64,000 nucleotides of DNA from Amborella trichopoda. Its lineage: Eukaryota > Streptophyta > Magnoliopsida > Amborellales > Amborellaceae. Each line of letters opens with the position of its first letter. Positions within the stretch are counted from its first letter, which is position 1. The stretch spans positions 708,817 through 772,816 of the forward strand of contig NW_006495875.1 of NCBI RefSeq assembly GCF_000471905.2, in the 5' to 3' direction. The notes under the pieces are model-generated. The model ran no database searches. It saw only the letters and a list, made by a program, of their open reading frames with translations, and was not told the DNA's origin. Positions 47,701 through 59,200 of this stretch are shown here, piece by piece. Position numbers and translations under genes: made by a program.

Positions 47701-50700
47701 GGGGGAAGCGGGCCACCCATGGAGAGAGGGCAAGGCCATTGGAAAGGGGTAGGGATGGAAGAGAGAAAAGGATTGGTTGTACCCAAAGGAGACCGACCAC
47801 CCAACCAAAAGGGTTTGCGGGAGAGAGGACCACGGAGGAGTTTCATGTTGAGATTGATCTGGGATGACAGACCGAGGGGGGGATGGAGACAGGAAGAAGG
47901 AGGATGGAGAATGCTCCCGCCGAGAGGGCCACTTGCCATAGTGACGACGGGCCATGGAAGGAGAGACAGGTGAAGAGGACGAGGGCTCGGTATGAGAGTC
48001 TGCGGGAGAAAGGTAAGAGACCAAAAGGAAAAAAGGAGGCATAGAAGGCTGGGAGGGGGTTGCAAGGGTAAGCAAGGGCAAGGCGCAGCTTGACATGATT
48101 AAGGTGGGGGACTTGAAGGACACCGGCGGTGGGATGGGTGGCGAGAAATGAGGGTTAGTGGGGGAATCAAAGGAGAGAAAGAAGATGGGACGGTGGGAAG
48201 GCGAGGAACAAGGCAGGGAGGAGTCAAGAGGAGGGGAAGGAGGATGGCCAAGTGGCTGGGAGGGAGAAGGCAGGCGGCTCGAGGAACGGGTGGGAGAGGC
48301 CAGGGGCACGATGGGGGTAGGATGAGGAGAGGGGTGAAGGACGGGGGAGAAACAAATTAGGGGAGGGGGAGGGCAAGGCCCCTCGGATGAAGAGACAAGT
48401 GGAGAGGACAAAGGAGTCAGGGTATCAGAGGACGAGGTGACAAGCCGCCTTCGGGTGCGGGACACATGTCCAAGAGGGAGGAGGGAATGGAAATTGGTGG
48501 CGCGAGATGGAGCACAGGTGGAGGGAAAAGAACGGGAAGATGGGGAAGATGAGGCGGCGAGGTACAGAGGGCGAGGAGGGTCGGAAGAATGGAGGGGGTG
48601 CCAGGCATGGAGGGGGATGTCGTCAGCACAAAACCACACTTTGTGAGGGCAGGCAGCAGTAGCAGTTGAGGACCAGGCAGTCAGGGTGATCTTAGCACCC
48701 TTGAAGGGGGGAAGAGGACCCTTTAGAGTGTTGGTTGACGCGGCCTGGGAGGAGAAAATGAAGAGATAGCTCCCTTCCAATAAGTGTATACTGGAGACAT
48801 CATCTTCTTTCCAGCATGAACGTGCCCACCGCTCGATTTTGCGAAGATCATCTCATCGGGAAGAGAACTTTCCGATCAAGGCCGCTTCCAGGCGAAGGGG
48901 TGATGCAGCCCAGGGGATGGGACGAAGAGGGAGAAAGCAAGAAGGATGGATGCCGAAGGGCGACAGAGAAGGGGAAGGGGGGGGGGAAGGGAGGAGGCAC
49001 AGGAGTAGAGGGTAAGGAAGGAGGTTTAAACGACCAAGATTTGATGAGATTCACATAGTTACGATACATGGAAAGAGAGTGAACCGAAGAGTGAGAAGGG
49101 GGGGTGGCTAGAAGCAGGGAGAGAGGAGGAACGAGGCAAAGAAGGGGGGTGGCTAGAAGCAGGGAGAGAGGAGAAACGAGGCAAGGAAGAGGAGCGAAGG
49201 GTCATGGTTCTTAAAACATTCTAGTTAATAGGATTCTGGATTATTTCTCATAAATGTCAAACATATTAAACATGACCTAACATCCAACAACAAGATAAAG
49301 TAGCTTTCTTGAAATAGTGTGTAAGGATTAGATGAGCCTTGGTGCCACAGGCACGGGAAGTACACTATCATGCAATGAACAACGGTAAACCCATAGTCCA
49401 CTGGGTCATCACCCTCCATAATTACAATCGACAATGATTAGAAGGATTAAAAGGAATATTTCAATGGGCAATGATGAGAATGAAACAAGGAAATATGGTT
49501 TTTTCAAAGTCCGTAATGTTATAGGACACTTGATGTATTACCCAGTCCTATATCATGAGGAGAACAAATTTTCGAAGTCCATAATGTTATAGGACACTTG
49601 ACATATTACCCAGTCCTTTATCAAGAGAAGAGAACAAATCACATTTCATCCTCTTCTTTCAGTTCTTTCAGACACGGTATTAGAGCAAGAGCCCTTGATC
49701 ATTTGCTCAGGCATCAAAGAAGCCACAAGCCACTCCTCTCTATTATAATCCTCTTCTAAAATCCCAGGTCTAGAGGTTCTTTTTTGGGATAGAAATAACA
49801 TGGAATCAATCACCTCATGGAAGTTGGATATTTATGTGCAAATCAAGACAACTGACATTAAGTCACGCACCTGAAAAAAAAAAAGTGTTCCTAAGGTCAC
49901 TAGTGGTGCCCTAGTGGGCCCCTGAGACAAGGCAACCACAATATACCCTGTCTCCTTTCAGTTATGATGGCACCTACTTTCAGATGCCTGCAAATCTTTA
50001 TGTTATCCAACATACCAGCAATCAAAATCATCCAATTCTATATAAAAAAAGTTATTTCAATACAATGTTCATTAATAAATTCCCCAGAGGCATGGGGGAT
50101 CTTCTAATCGTTATTTTTTGTGGTCTATAAACAATTTAAGAGACAATGCCATTATACATCCATCCAAAGTAATGTAATCCAATAAGTAGAAGTCAGATGA
50201 AGAAAAATCTCCTGACCTTTATAACTTCATCAAGAACTTTAACATCCAATATGCTTGGAATATATCCTGTAACAGTGACATGGATGCCACTTATCAAAAG
50301 ACATTCAAGTAAGGAAAGAAATTGTGCAGGTAAACGCATCCATTAAAATCAAATGCCCAGAAAAAATTCTTACTAGAATGAGTAAATTTTCTTCACCTGG
50401 GTTTTCACCAGAAATAATGCTGCTTTCAGCTGGTTCTACCCCAACTACCTAGGCAAGAAAAAAGAAATTTGCAAATTTAAGATGACTAAAACATGATTGT
50501 CCCAATTATCATAAAGGAGTGAAATAATATACTGCAAATGAAATGAAACTTCAAACTTTTTATGCTTTGAATGGTAAAATTTGATATTTCGTTCATATCA
50601 ATCAAAATATTGAAGTTCAAACCTTGATTTTGTCATTCATCATTTTCAAATACTGCCCAACTCCTGTGATGGTACCACCCGTTCCAATTCCTGCCACAAA

Positions 50701-51810
50701 TATATCAATGCTGCCCATGGTATCCTCCCATATTTCTGGTCCTGTTGTCTCAAAATGGATCTGTAATCCAACAAAATGCATAAGAAAAATGGCACTTCTA
50801 GATCTATTTGCAAAGAGTCGATTTGATATGGGAAGGGCAAAAGGCAAAAAGAAATGAGATATAAGAAGCTCCTTTGAAACTCCACCTTGACATTTGCTGG
50901 ATTCTCAAACTGTTGAAGCATAAATGCATTTGGTGTTTTCCGAACAATTTCTGCAGCTTTATCAACTGCTCCTTTCAATCCCTTCATTGGATCTGTCAAA
51001 ACAAGCTCCGCTCCAAAAGCACGAAGAAGAACTCGCCTTTCAACACTTATAGACGCAGGTAACGTTAATATGAGCTTGTATCCCCTAGCTGCCGCAATAA
51101 AAGCAATACCAACTCCTGTATTTCCACTTGTTGCTTCTACCAATATGCTCTGCATGAAACCAAATCTGCACATGATGATTCATGCTCTTACGTAGGGATC
51201 TTTTTTGGCTCTTCATCCAACATCATACAGTGAAAAGACAAGCTCAAAATAGTAATCCACACAAAAAGCAAGATCAATAGTAGAAAAAAACCTCAAACAA
51301 AGAACAGATTTTCCTCTGTCTATGGTTAACCTCAACTATGAGAAATAGAAAACGGCAAAAACTAAATATCTTATTTTTTATGGTTAAGCTTAAAGAATAG
51401 ATATCTAAAGGAGAGAGGACAAAAGGGAGCACTTTACCCCAAAAAAAGAGGACAAAGGAGCTCCATATGAGTAGAAAAGCTAACCTTTCCAGGAGAAATT
51501 GCCCCACTTGCTTCAGCATCAGATATCATACTATAGGCAATTCTGTTACACAAAAAAGCATTACTGCTTTTATCAATGTCATCGATGCAAACATTTTCTG
51601 AGAGAGAATATCTCCATAAACCTTCTAAACCCAAATTACCAAGAACAAAGGAGAAACTTCAAAATCCCATGACTAGGTTATATGGATGATAGATTCCCAC
51701 CTGTCCTTGACACTTCTACTAGGCTCCATGGATTCAAGTTTCGCAGCTATGTTAGCAAAACAACCTTCCACAACTCTATTGAGATATATCATCGGTGTCT
51801 TGCCAATAAT
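41773..51810 (-). CDS. CS26: S-sulfocysteine synthase / CS26-like O-acetylserine(thiol)lyase family enzyme, 5' exon(s) not found
   Basis: Exons on the - strand: 51810-51701, 51542-51485, 51149-50886, 50760-50623, 50448-50397, 50266-50217, 42295-42235, 42064-41984, 41865-41773, all GT-AG. PLP enzymes of this family replace the acetyl group of O-acetylserine with sulfide, or with thiosulfate in CS26, in the chloroplast. Visible signatures: SVKDR with the PLP lysine (end of the first visible exon), TSGNTG substrate loop, GTGGTITG phosphate loop, and [10 protein letters not shown]. Between ENPG and YIPSILD the usual PHxIQGIGAG segment is absent, a trait I recall for CS26 proteins; the endings KLIT|VVF and FGERYIPT also fit. 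The exon at 42295-42235 is 61 bases instead of 60, with an A4 run (plus strand 42239-42242) where three would keep the frame. The visible exons give 301 codons otherwise. The transit-peptide exon(s) may lie in gap 2. Intron 6 is 7.9 kb because it contains a LINE. Confidence 0.85.
41868..41886 (-). repeat. (CT)n tract at the last acceptor of the CS26-like gene
   Basis: On the coding strand the tract ends directly in 'ccag' before the final exon, so the microsatellite is the polypyrimidine tract of that intron. Confidence 0.85.
43054..43560 (-). pseudogene. LINE-4 RNase H with an internal 36-residue duplication
   Basis: The domain begins with [18 protein letters not shown] (about 43535). Its last part contains two tandem copies of a segment including [13 protein letters not shown] and WKHIWREA, followed by [12 protein letters not shown]. 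The DNA repeat units are 43094-43201 and 43202-43309, each exactly 108 bp, so the frame is kept. LINE-3 has only one copy of this segment. Confidence 0.88.
44083..46924 (-). pseudogene. LINE-4 ORF2 central part: endonuclease and reverse transcriptase
   Basis: The endonuclease shows [20 protein letters not shown] and SDHKPILLD (46624-46193 frame). The RT shows [32 protein letters not shown] and [13 protein letters not shown] (45469-45134 frame), then [11 protein letters not shown], and [20 protein letters not shown] (45002-44664 frame). Parts lie in different frames. The second aspartate of the YADD box is replaced by glycine, which alone would abolish polymerase activity. Confidence 0.85.
47134..48780 (-). 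pseudogene. LINE-4 ORF1, proline/serine-rich
   Basis: The first codons read [20 protein letters not shown], then [14 protein letters not shown], which resembles the WVR.PLH pattern of DUF4283 ORF1 proteins. The rest is very rich in proline and serine because the DNA is strongly purine/pyrimidine-biased between strands. It splits into overlapping frames (48780-47674 and 47673-47134). Confidence 0.65.
49094..49185 (-). repeat. Tandem repeat (about 46 bp, two units) at the LINE-4 5' end
   Basis: Two copies containing 'ggtggctagaagcaggga' and 'acgaggcaa' lie side by side at 49094 and 49141. Tandem units in a LINE leader can be promoter monomers in other L1s; here that is only a suggestion. Confidence 0.8.
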
Positions 51811-53218
51811 CTGATTCAAATGATGGAACAATCACTACAAATAAGTTGTCCAATAGGACCATTGGTTAATCCCAAATGCCCATTAAAAATTTAAAGAAAA
51901 CTCTGGCTTATGATTAAGGAACTGAAGAGGTACAAAGGGTAATTAATACTCAGATGAAAAGCAGACAATTAAATCACACAGAGGTGGTTGAAAAATCAAA
52001 GTCCATGGAGCCCGAGCAAAGAAGAAATTTGCACAAAGAAAAGAGTTCACATTAATGACATTTATGCTGTCCTTTTTTCAATGAAGACAGAATTTGGGGA
52101 CATAAGCAATGATAAAACCAAATATTACTAATGTCCAATAAATTACGTATAGGGGAACCTTTCCATGAGTCTCGTATACATATAATTTATCATGTCTGGG
52201 GACCGATATCCATCCGATCTGACCACCAATTTTGATTAGACAATTGTCAATGAGAAGACAACAACATCACAGACTAGTGCATTGTTCTTGTTAGACCACA
52301 AGCTTACTACTAAGGCTCTCAATCTCTAGATACATATAAATTACATGGGTATGGTGACCCATAGAAATCAATATCTTGGTTGATTATACTAAACAACAAG
52401 AAAGTAATATTTGGGAGAAAATGCCCCTGTACACTAATTACAAAGAAATATTTCTTCTGATTAGTAATCTACAAAGACATACATTGATTAGCCAGAAAAC
52501 AAAAAAAAATGTTTGCAGCTGCATTCACAAATTCAAAAAATTGAAAACCATAAAATGGGGAAGAGTCATAATAAAGGATAAAGAAAGGTCCAAACTTCAC
52601 CAATTTCCCAATGAGAATAGTGAAGGCCATCATTTCATAGATCGAATACAAAGAAAATACCAATAAATAAACAAAATAAAAAATTAAAAAAATCTATACC
52701 TCATATACATGGGCATTGCAACGGACCGACTGGACCTGTGCCAGTCCGGACCAGGCTGAGGCAGCCCAGGTCCTACGAGGCGGCCCTAGCCCGGCCATGC
52801 CCGAACAGGGCTGAAGGGGCCCTGGATGAGGGCCCTAGCCCGTTGTGATCTAGCCTAATAGAAAATAGAGAAAAATTAAAAAGAACAAATGAAAAAACAA
52901 AAGAAGGGATGGGCTGGCCAACACTCTCGTGGCCCAGGCCTGGGCCTGGCCCCTAGTTTTTCGGGGCCGGGCATGGCCGGGCCACCTCACCCAATGCCAG
53001 CCTGCATATACATTTGACCAGGTAATGGCTCAATTTTCTTTTATGAAGAATTAAATAAATAAACATCATACTGGATATTACCAATTTATTCAGTTCTTTA
53101 AGTAAACTTCTACTGCGTGGTTAGTTGGGTTCCCTCAATCTTTTATCATGGCATTCATTCTTTTTCTTTTCTCTGTTTTCTTCGTTTGATTATGAGAAGT
53201 TCACTCTTGTTTTTTTGG
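51811..53218 (-). other. Upstream side of the CS26-like gene, no exon identified
   Basis: The exon preceding IIGKTP (with the plastid transit peptide) should lie upstream of 51810, but I found no matching splice-bounded coding stretch here. Contains a GC-rich hAT-like element at 52711-53004. Confidence 0.5.
52711..53004. mobile_element. GC-rich hAT-like miniature element
   Basis: 294 bp rich in 'gggcc', 'ccggcc' and 'gcccta' words, flanked by identical 9-mers catatacat (52702-52710 and 53005-53013). Confidence 0.75.
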
Positions 53219-53963
53219 NNNNNNNNNNNNNNNNNNNNNNNNNNNNNNNNNNNNNNNNNNNNNNNNNNNNNNNNNNNNNNNNNNNNNNNNNNNNNNNNNN
53301 NNNNNNNNNNNNNNNNNNNNNNNNNNNNNNNNNNNNNNNNNNNNNNNNNNNNNNNNNNNNNNNNNNNNNNNNNNNNNNNNNNNNNNNNNNNNNNNNNNNN
53401 NNNNNNNNNNNNNNNNNNNNNNNNNNNNNNNNNNNNNNNNNNNNNNNNNNNNNNNNNNNNNNNNNNNNNNNNNNNNNNNNNNNNNNNNNNNNNNNNNNNN
53501 NNNNNNNNNNNNNNNNNNNNNNNNNNNNNNNNNNNNNNNNNNNNNNNNNNNNNNNNNNNNNNNNNNNNNNNNNNNNNNNNNNNNNNNNNNNNNNNNNNNN
53601 NNNNNNNNNNNNNNNNNNNNNNNNNNNNNNNNNNNNNNNNNNNNNNNNNNNNNNNNNNNNNNNNNNNNNNNNNNNNNNNNNNNNNNNNNNNNNNNNNNNN
53701 NNNNNNNNNNNNNNNNNNNNNNNNNNNNNNNNNNNNNNNNNNNNNNNNNNNNNNNNNNNNNNNNNNNNNNNNNNNNNNNNNNNNNNNNNNNNNNNNNNNN
53801 NNNNNNNNNNNNNNNNNNNNNNNNNNNNNNNNNNNNNNNNNNNNNNNNNNNNNNNNNNNNNNNNNNNNNNNNNNNNNNNNNNNNNNNNNNNNNNNNNNNN
53901 NNNNNNNNNNNNNNNNNNNNNNNNNNNNNNNNNNNNNNNNNNNNNNNNNNNNNNNNNNNNNNN
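53219..53963. other. Assembly gap 2 (745 N)
   Basis: Run of N followed by an (ATTTT)n tract (53964-53987). It is a candidate location for the missing first exon(s) of the CS26-like gene. Confidence 0.99.
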
Positions 53964-54193
53964 ATTTTATTTTATTTTATTTTATTGGATTGTCATTTAT
54001 TTATCTTTTATACAAGAGATTACCATCATTCTTATCCCTTAAATTTTCAAATGAGCCACTATGAGAGTGTCATTGAATAGACATAATTTGTCCTTTAAAT
54101 TTTCAAATGAGCGACCGTGAGAGTATCATTGAGTAGAAACAGTTGTAAATGGTTTTTTTTTTTTATAGACGATCTCAACTTCTAATAAGCTAA

Positions 54194-54405
54194 CAAGGGC
54201 CAAGTGGGCTAGCTCGGCCCAGTCAACCCGGCCCTAAAAACCAAATTTTGGGCTAAAGGGCCTAGCTAAATCTATTTTCTTCTATTTTTTATTTATTTAT
54301 TTTCGGCCCATCCTGGACTGGTTCGGCCCATCCTGGACTGGCACCAATAGGTTAAAGGTTGGGCTAGGGCCAAGGCTAGGCCTGCCATGCCACTTGCTAC
54401 CCTTG
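54194..54405. mobile_element. GC-rich hAT-like miniature element
   Basis: Starts CAAGGGCCAAGTGGGCTAG and, inverse of its right end, CAAGGGTAGCAAGTGGCATGG. Interior contains a duplicated 'ttcggcccatcctggactgg'. Flanks taagctaa and tattttaa match only at 5 of 8. Confidence 0.65.
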
Positions 54406-55118
54406 TATTTTAACCCAAGGGAGTTGACGGATAATACACTCCCACTCCCACGGGAGTAAAAAATGCTTTGGTTATATTAAATAAAAAAATTTATTCACAT
54501 ATCCTAGTTGTTTAAAACACTCACTCTCATATTTCCGATTCTTACATTCAAACCCATTTTTTTCAAATTTTATTTTAGACCAAATTGCCCCTAGTTAACA
54601 CTTTGTTCAAGGTCGAAAGTTAACCCTTTACTTGAAGTGCACCATTGGGTTGTTCCAAAAACAGTCTCTAGACCTTGGTCTGAATTTTAGCTGAGATTTT
54701 TTGGACTTTCAAAAGAATTGCCAAAGAAGGAAAAAGAGAAAGACACTAGAAAAATAGATGTAAAAACAATCGCCTCGAAAAACTTATGAAGTCATAAATA
54801 AGTGTGGACTAACAAATTTGTCATTTATTAGCCAGGACAATCATGCAATCGACAGCTACCTTACTAGTTTAGTTTAAATTTAAAATCGATCAAAATTAAT
54901 GTTTGATTAATTTTTTATTGTTTAAATTAATTAATTTCGATTAATTAAACTAGCTTAAAGAAGGTTAAGCAACATGTTTTTTAATATATTTTAATTCATA
55001 AGCTATTTTCCTTTTTTTAATTTTTAAAATTTAAGTCAACCATTCAACTAGTAGTTGAACAATTTTAATTGGAACAAACACATTTAATCCGTCCAAGGGC
55101 TAAATCAATTCTTATAAC
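54406..55118. other. Intergenic, no gene seen
   Basis: AT-rich; a 'gattaatt'-rich patch near 54890-54950 with short inverted repeats. Nothing else supportable. Confidence 0.55.
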
Positions 55119-55249
55119 CAGTATTCCAAAAATCGACTCGACCAAGGTACTCGAGACCTGGCCGAAGAGAGTTACTCAGACGAGTCCGAGTACTTCGCCC
55201 AAGTCCAACTCTTTTTTTTTTTTTAATTTAAAAAAATGTTACATATAAT

Positions 55250-55629
55250 AAAAAAAAAATTATATTAAGTGTGAAGCTCTAAACAATCAATTAGAACGTA
55301 TCTCAAAAATTTCACTAGAAGATATTGTTTTAACACCCAAATATCCTTAAATTGATCATCTCAACTTTCAAATGCATGGACATGAGAAAAAAATAAATAG
55401 TGCATCTTATAAGGCATTATTGGACCGTCAATTTTCAAGATTTTCAAGATTTTATGGATCTGCTCAATCTACACTATTTTTTAAGCTTTAAATTTTATAA
55501 TTAGATATGAAAATAATTTTTAAAGCTATCACAAATATTTCCAGTATTGAAACCACATTTGTTGATATTATTTGAAGGTGTGTTTTACTTTGATTGTTTA
55601 GAGCCTCGACTTCATACAAATCGTACCCT
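55250..55629. mobile_element. Mutator-like MITE copy G
   Basis: Carries 'aagctctaaacaatcaatta' at one end and 'gattgtttagagcctcgac', then 'tacaaatcgtaccct', at the other; interior matches copies B and F. Confidence 0.75.
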
Positions 55630-55724
55630 ATATAATATAAGCACCACTTTTATCAACAAAGTTGTAGATTGGTGCACTTTTTAGTCCCTTTATATAAATG
55701 GACATCTTTACAAGAGGTTATGAA

Positions 55725-55913
55725 TTTCATTCTCGTTGGGGCAACTTTTTTTTTGGAACTCTAAAAATGATGTCTATAAATAACCAGTAAGCTGTTCAAG
55801 CATATCTGACATGAGAGGTCTTGAGTTTCATCCTCGCTGGGTAACTTTTTTTTTGGAACTCTAACAATGATGTCTATAAATAACAATAAACCATTCAAGC
55901 ATATTTAACATAA
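55725..55913. repeat. Tandem duplication of about 100 bp
   Basis: Two units share 'aactttttttttggaactct', 'atgatgtctataaataac' and 'ttcaagcatat' in order (about 55725-55815 and 55826-55913). Confidence 0.85.
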
Positions 55914-56296
55914 AATTGAGGTAGTAATATATTTAATGTTTAAAAACATGTGCAACCTACTCGGCCAAAACTCAGACGAGGCCGAGTTGCCTCAGCGGAG
56001 TCTATTATAATATTGATCTGAAACACAGGCACACGTACAATGTTTTTGCTGCAAATATTGCAAGAGTCGAACACATCGTCATGGAAGAAAGGAAGGAAAT
56101 AAGAGACATATGGTCCAGAGCAGGAGCCCCTTGAGCGCAAAGGAGAGCATATGAGCAGAGTAAATATGAAAGACTTCTCTATAGCACCAATACCAAATCA
56201 ATACATGGCTCAGCAAAGGAACCACATTTGAAACTGTATCATTGTGTTAAAGATTGAAAAAGGGAACAGATAAAAACGGAAGAAAACTGGGAAGCC

Positions 56297-59200
56297 TCAG
56301 AATTGGAACTGCATCTCTTTCATGTAGCCGAGCTCGTCGAGGTGAGCTGCCATGGCCTTATTCATTGGTGGTGGGCCACATCTCAAGATCTGCCATGCAA
56401 ACGGTTTCAACTCCACCATCCATCTCACATGATTTCAGATTATTTTCTTTTAAAAAAAAAATTTACTAGTAATTTTATTTAACTATATTTCGGGGAAGCA
56501 TACTACAATCTTCATGACAATGGAATATTCCATGGTCACAAGTTTGTCTCTAATGCATGGATGATGTCGGAGAGACAGTGGGGTCTACCACTTATGCTCC
56601 AATGTATCCCGCTACCTCTCCCTGATTCCATTTATTAATTAGATAGCGATGACACTAACGACAATACACTTATATGGTAATATAGATCATAGTCTACTGT
56701 CCCTCAGTTTTCAATAGGTGACTGACGAACCAAAAATGTACAGCATCACCATAGCTCTCGAGAAATTTCAAATTTTGAATACGAGCAACAAGGACCCAAA
56801 AAATAATTTAGTTTGGGAAATATTGTGATCAAAATCCCATTCCTTTTATAAGCTTGGAGGTGGTATCTATGTGATTCCAAAACAATTGCAAAAGGAACTT
56901 TTGCAGAGGGACCAAAAAACAGAAACTTGGGGTCCAAAAATCTTGAGTTTGAATCCCATTTGTAAAACAAAACACCCAAAGACTTGAAGAAGGTACCTTC
57001 GCTATCATTGTTACAGTTACATCAATAATGTGAAAGCTTAACCGCATCCACCAAGTGAAAGAAACAAATAAGAGAAGCATAGTAAGAGTTCCGTACAAAA
57101 ACTTGAGATTTAGACTAGAGCATTTGGGTGTTTAACAAGGGGCCATAGACTAGAGTAACAAAGATCTCTGCCACAATCTTAACGCTCCTAGTCCAAGTTC
57201 CCAGGTTGCTCTCACAAAATAAAGTATAAGAAGGAAAATGAGGATCAAGTTGTGACATTGAATACAAAGAAAAAAAGAAACAAAAAAGGGCAGTAATAAA
57301 CTGAAGACATCAGAGGTTTGTAAAGGATACCTGGATGTCAGAAGCAGGTGCAGGGCAATGGGCTTGAATCATTTCCTTCGAAACGAAACCTACACCACCA
57401 TTCCATACCTCGGGAGGCTAAAAAAGAATCGAAGAGATACAGTCATCAACAGCTAAAAGCAGAAATAACAAGAATACAAATAATAACAGCAATAGTAGAA
57501 ACTAATCAGAAGAAATGTACTACAACAGTGGTAATATTACTGTATAGAATGAGATGTCACGCTCAAGGGCACAGTTACCTAAATCAAGAAGAGTAAAGGG
57601 GCTACCTGATTCAGAACATAGTACACTTTGAAGCGGCTGGGGTAGTTAGTTGCCATGCTATCAAGCTCTTCCTGCAGCAATTATACCGAAAACATTCAAT
57701 CTAATAAGGTTTATTGTTACATCACGCAATATTAGGGGCGAAAATGGGTCGGGTCAGGTCAGGTCCAGGTCAAACTTACTAGGTCTAAGTTACACCCGGA
57801 CCTGACCCCCCGACCACGGTCGGGGCCAAGTCAATTGGACCTAGATCTGCCCCAGTCCGGGTCATAAATAAAAAATCTATAAAAAATAATTTTATAATCT
57901 ACAGTTACTATTATTTATATGTATTCTATATTAATATACATCAGCTGGGTCGGGTTGACCCCCACCCGATCCGACAAGATACGACCCAGACCCAAGCCAG
58001 GTTGGGTCAAGGTCAACTGGACCCAAACCTGATCCATCATGTCCATTCTCTAGTTCCAGACCTAGACCAGAACAGGTCGACCTGCCGGGTCCACAGGTCA
58101 ACCCGACCCATTTCCCACCCCTATGCAATATATATACTGGAGAGAGTTAAACAACCCATCCTTTCAAAGATGACAGAGAAAAGTTACCTTCAAGAGAATG
58201 TCATCTACAGTCACATTTGCATAAATGAGATGTATTTTGGTACTGTCCTTGGGGTTCTCCAATATAGCTCTAGCCACCTAAGGTGCAGCCACAAACAAAA
58301 GGACCAAGTTTAAGGGCATGTATAATAGGTAGATATTAGATACAGAGACGGTGACATGAAGCAATGAATAGTGTAATCGAAAAAAGTTTTACCTGAAACA
58401 TTGGCGTGATGCCTGATCCTCCAGCTAGCATTCCGAATGCCCTAACTTGACCAGGTTGATATTTAAAACGGCCCTGCAAGGACCAAAAGACTAACATGTG
58501 AACTACATACAACCACACACACACACACACACGTGAATACCCCTGCAAGGACCAAAAGGCTAACATGTGAACTATGTAGAAGCACACACACATGCTTGTG
58601 AAAACCTAAGAGTAGGTGGATTCGTATTTTTGTTTTCATTTTGGTTAAGTACGGGGAATGTTTGGCCAATTCCTTAAAGGATGTAGATAATATTTTATTT
58701 CATTCAATAGTAACAAAGTTTAATGCATTAAGTAGTGAGAAAAGGACTTAAGTTGGAAAAAGATGTAAGAGAACTTTTGTGATGTCACAATTTGCTCATA
58801 AATGGGATCATTATGCAGGCTACCAAGTATATCCCAAGTTCTTATCATTTCATAAAATTGGTACTACTCCAATAGGAAATATTAATAAGCTGTCTCTAAA
58901 AGACATGGCTAGACTGAAGAAAACATTTCCACAAATGCATACACAAATTACTCTAGTATCTCCCTGTAAAAATAGCATTCCTAGATCGATCGAATCTTGG
59001 AAGGCCACAGTTCTTCATAACAACCAAGGATACTGCAACTATGCATTCTCTTATTGGAACAATTAATGAAGAAACTTTTTGTCTGATCCAATTATATCCA
59101 CAGATTTGAGATTCTATCTAGATCGTATAGAATAACCCACATTGCATTGTGGCATTTACAAATCAGAGATGTATATGAAGCCTGTATTCAATGCGTGAAA

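Larger units (their letters stand above)
42810..49205 (-). mobile_element. Near full-length L1-type LINE with RNase H inside the CS26-like intron (LINE-4)
   Basis: About 6.4 kb in the same orientation as the host gene. From 5' to 3' on the - strand: a GA/CT-rich leader with a tandem repeat, ORF1 (48780-47134), endonuclease (about 46925-46190), RT (about 46100-45100), thumb region (45002-44664), zf-RVT (44040-43789, [18 protein letters not shown]), RNase H (43560-43054) and a poly(A) tail (T run at 42810-42820). Frames are broken in several places and the RT box reads YADG instead of YADD. It is the same family as LINE-3. No target duplication was recognised. Confidence 0.9.
55119..56025. mobile_element. 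Possible hAT-like element carrying a nested MITE
   Basis: Begins CAGTATTCCAAAAATCGACT with 'ctcgacc'/'ggccgaa' words, and similar 'ctcggcc', 'gaggccgagt' words occur near its far end before 'gatctgaaacac'. Copy G of the Mutator-like MITE and a tandem repeat lie inside. No target duplication was found, so the borders are tentative. Confidence 0.4.

Noticed and set aside
47656-49069. Several + and - strand frames rich in proline, glycine or arginine
   Set aside because: Shadow frames of the purine/pyrimidine-biased LINE ORF1 and leader.
42760-49280. Target duplication for LINE-4 based on TAACTAAAAT / TAACTAGAAT
   Set aside because: The two words are not adjacent to the poly(A) tail or to the apparent 5' end, so the match is probably chance.
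53117-54064. Frames of more than 300 codons
   Set aside because: Almost entirely N; the ends are T-rich low complexity.
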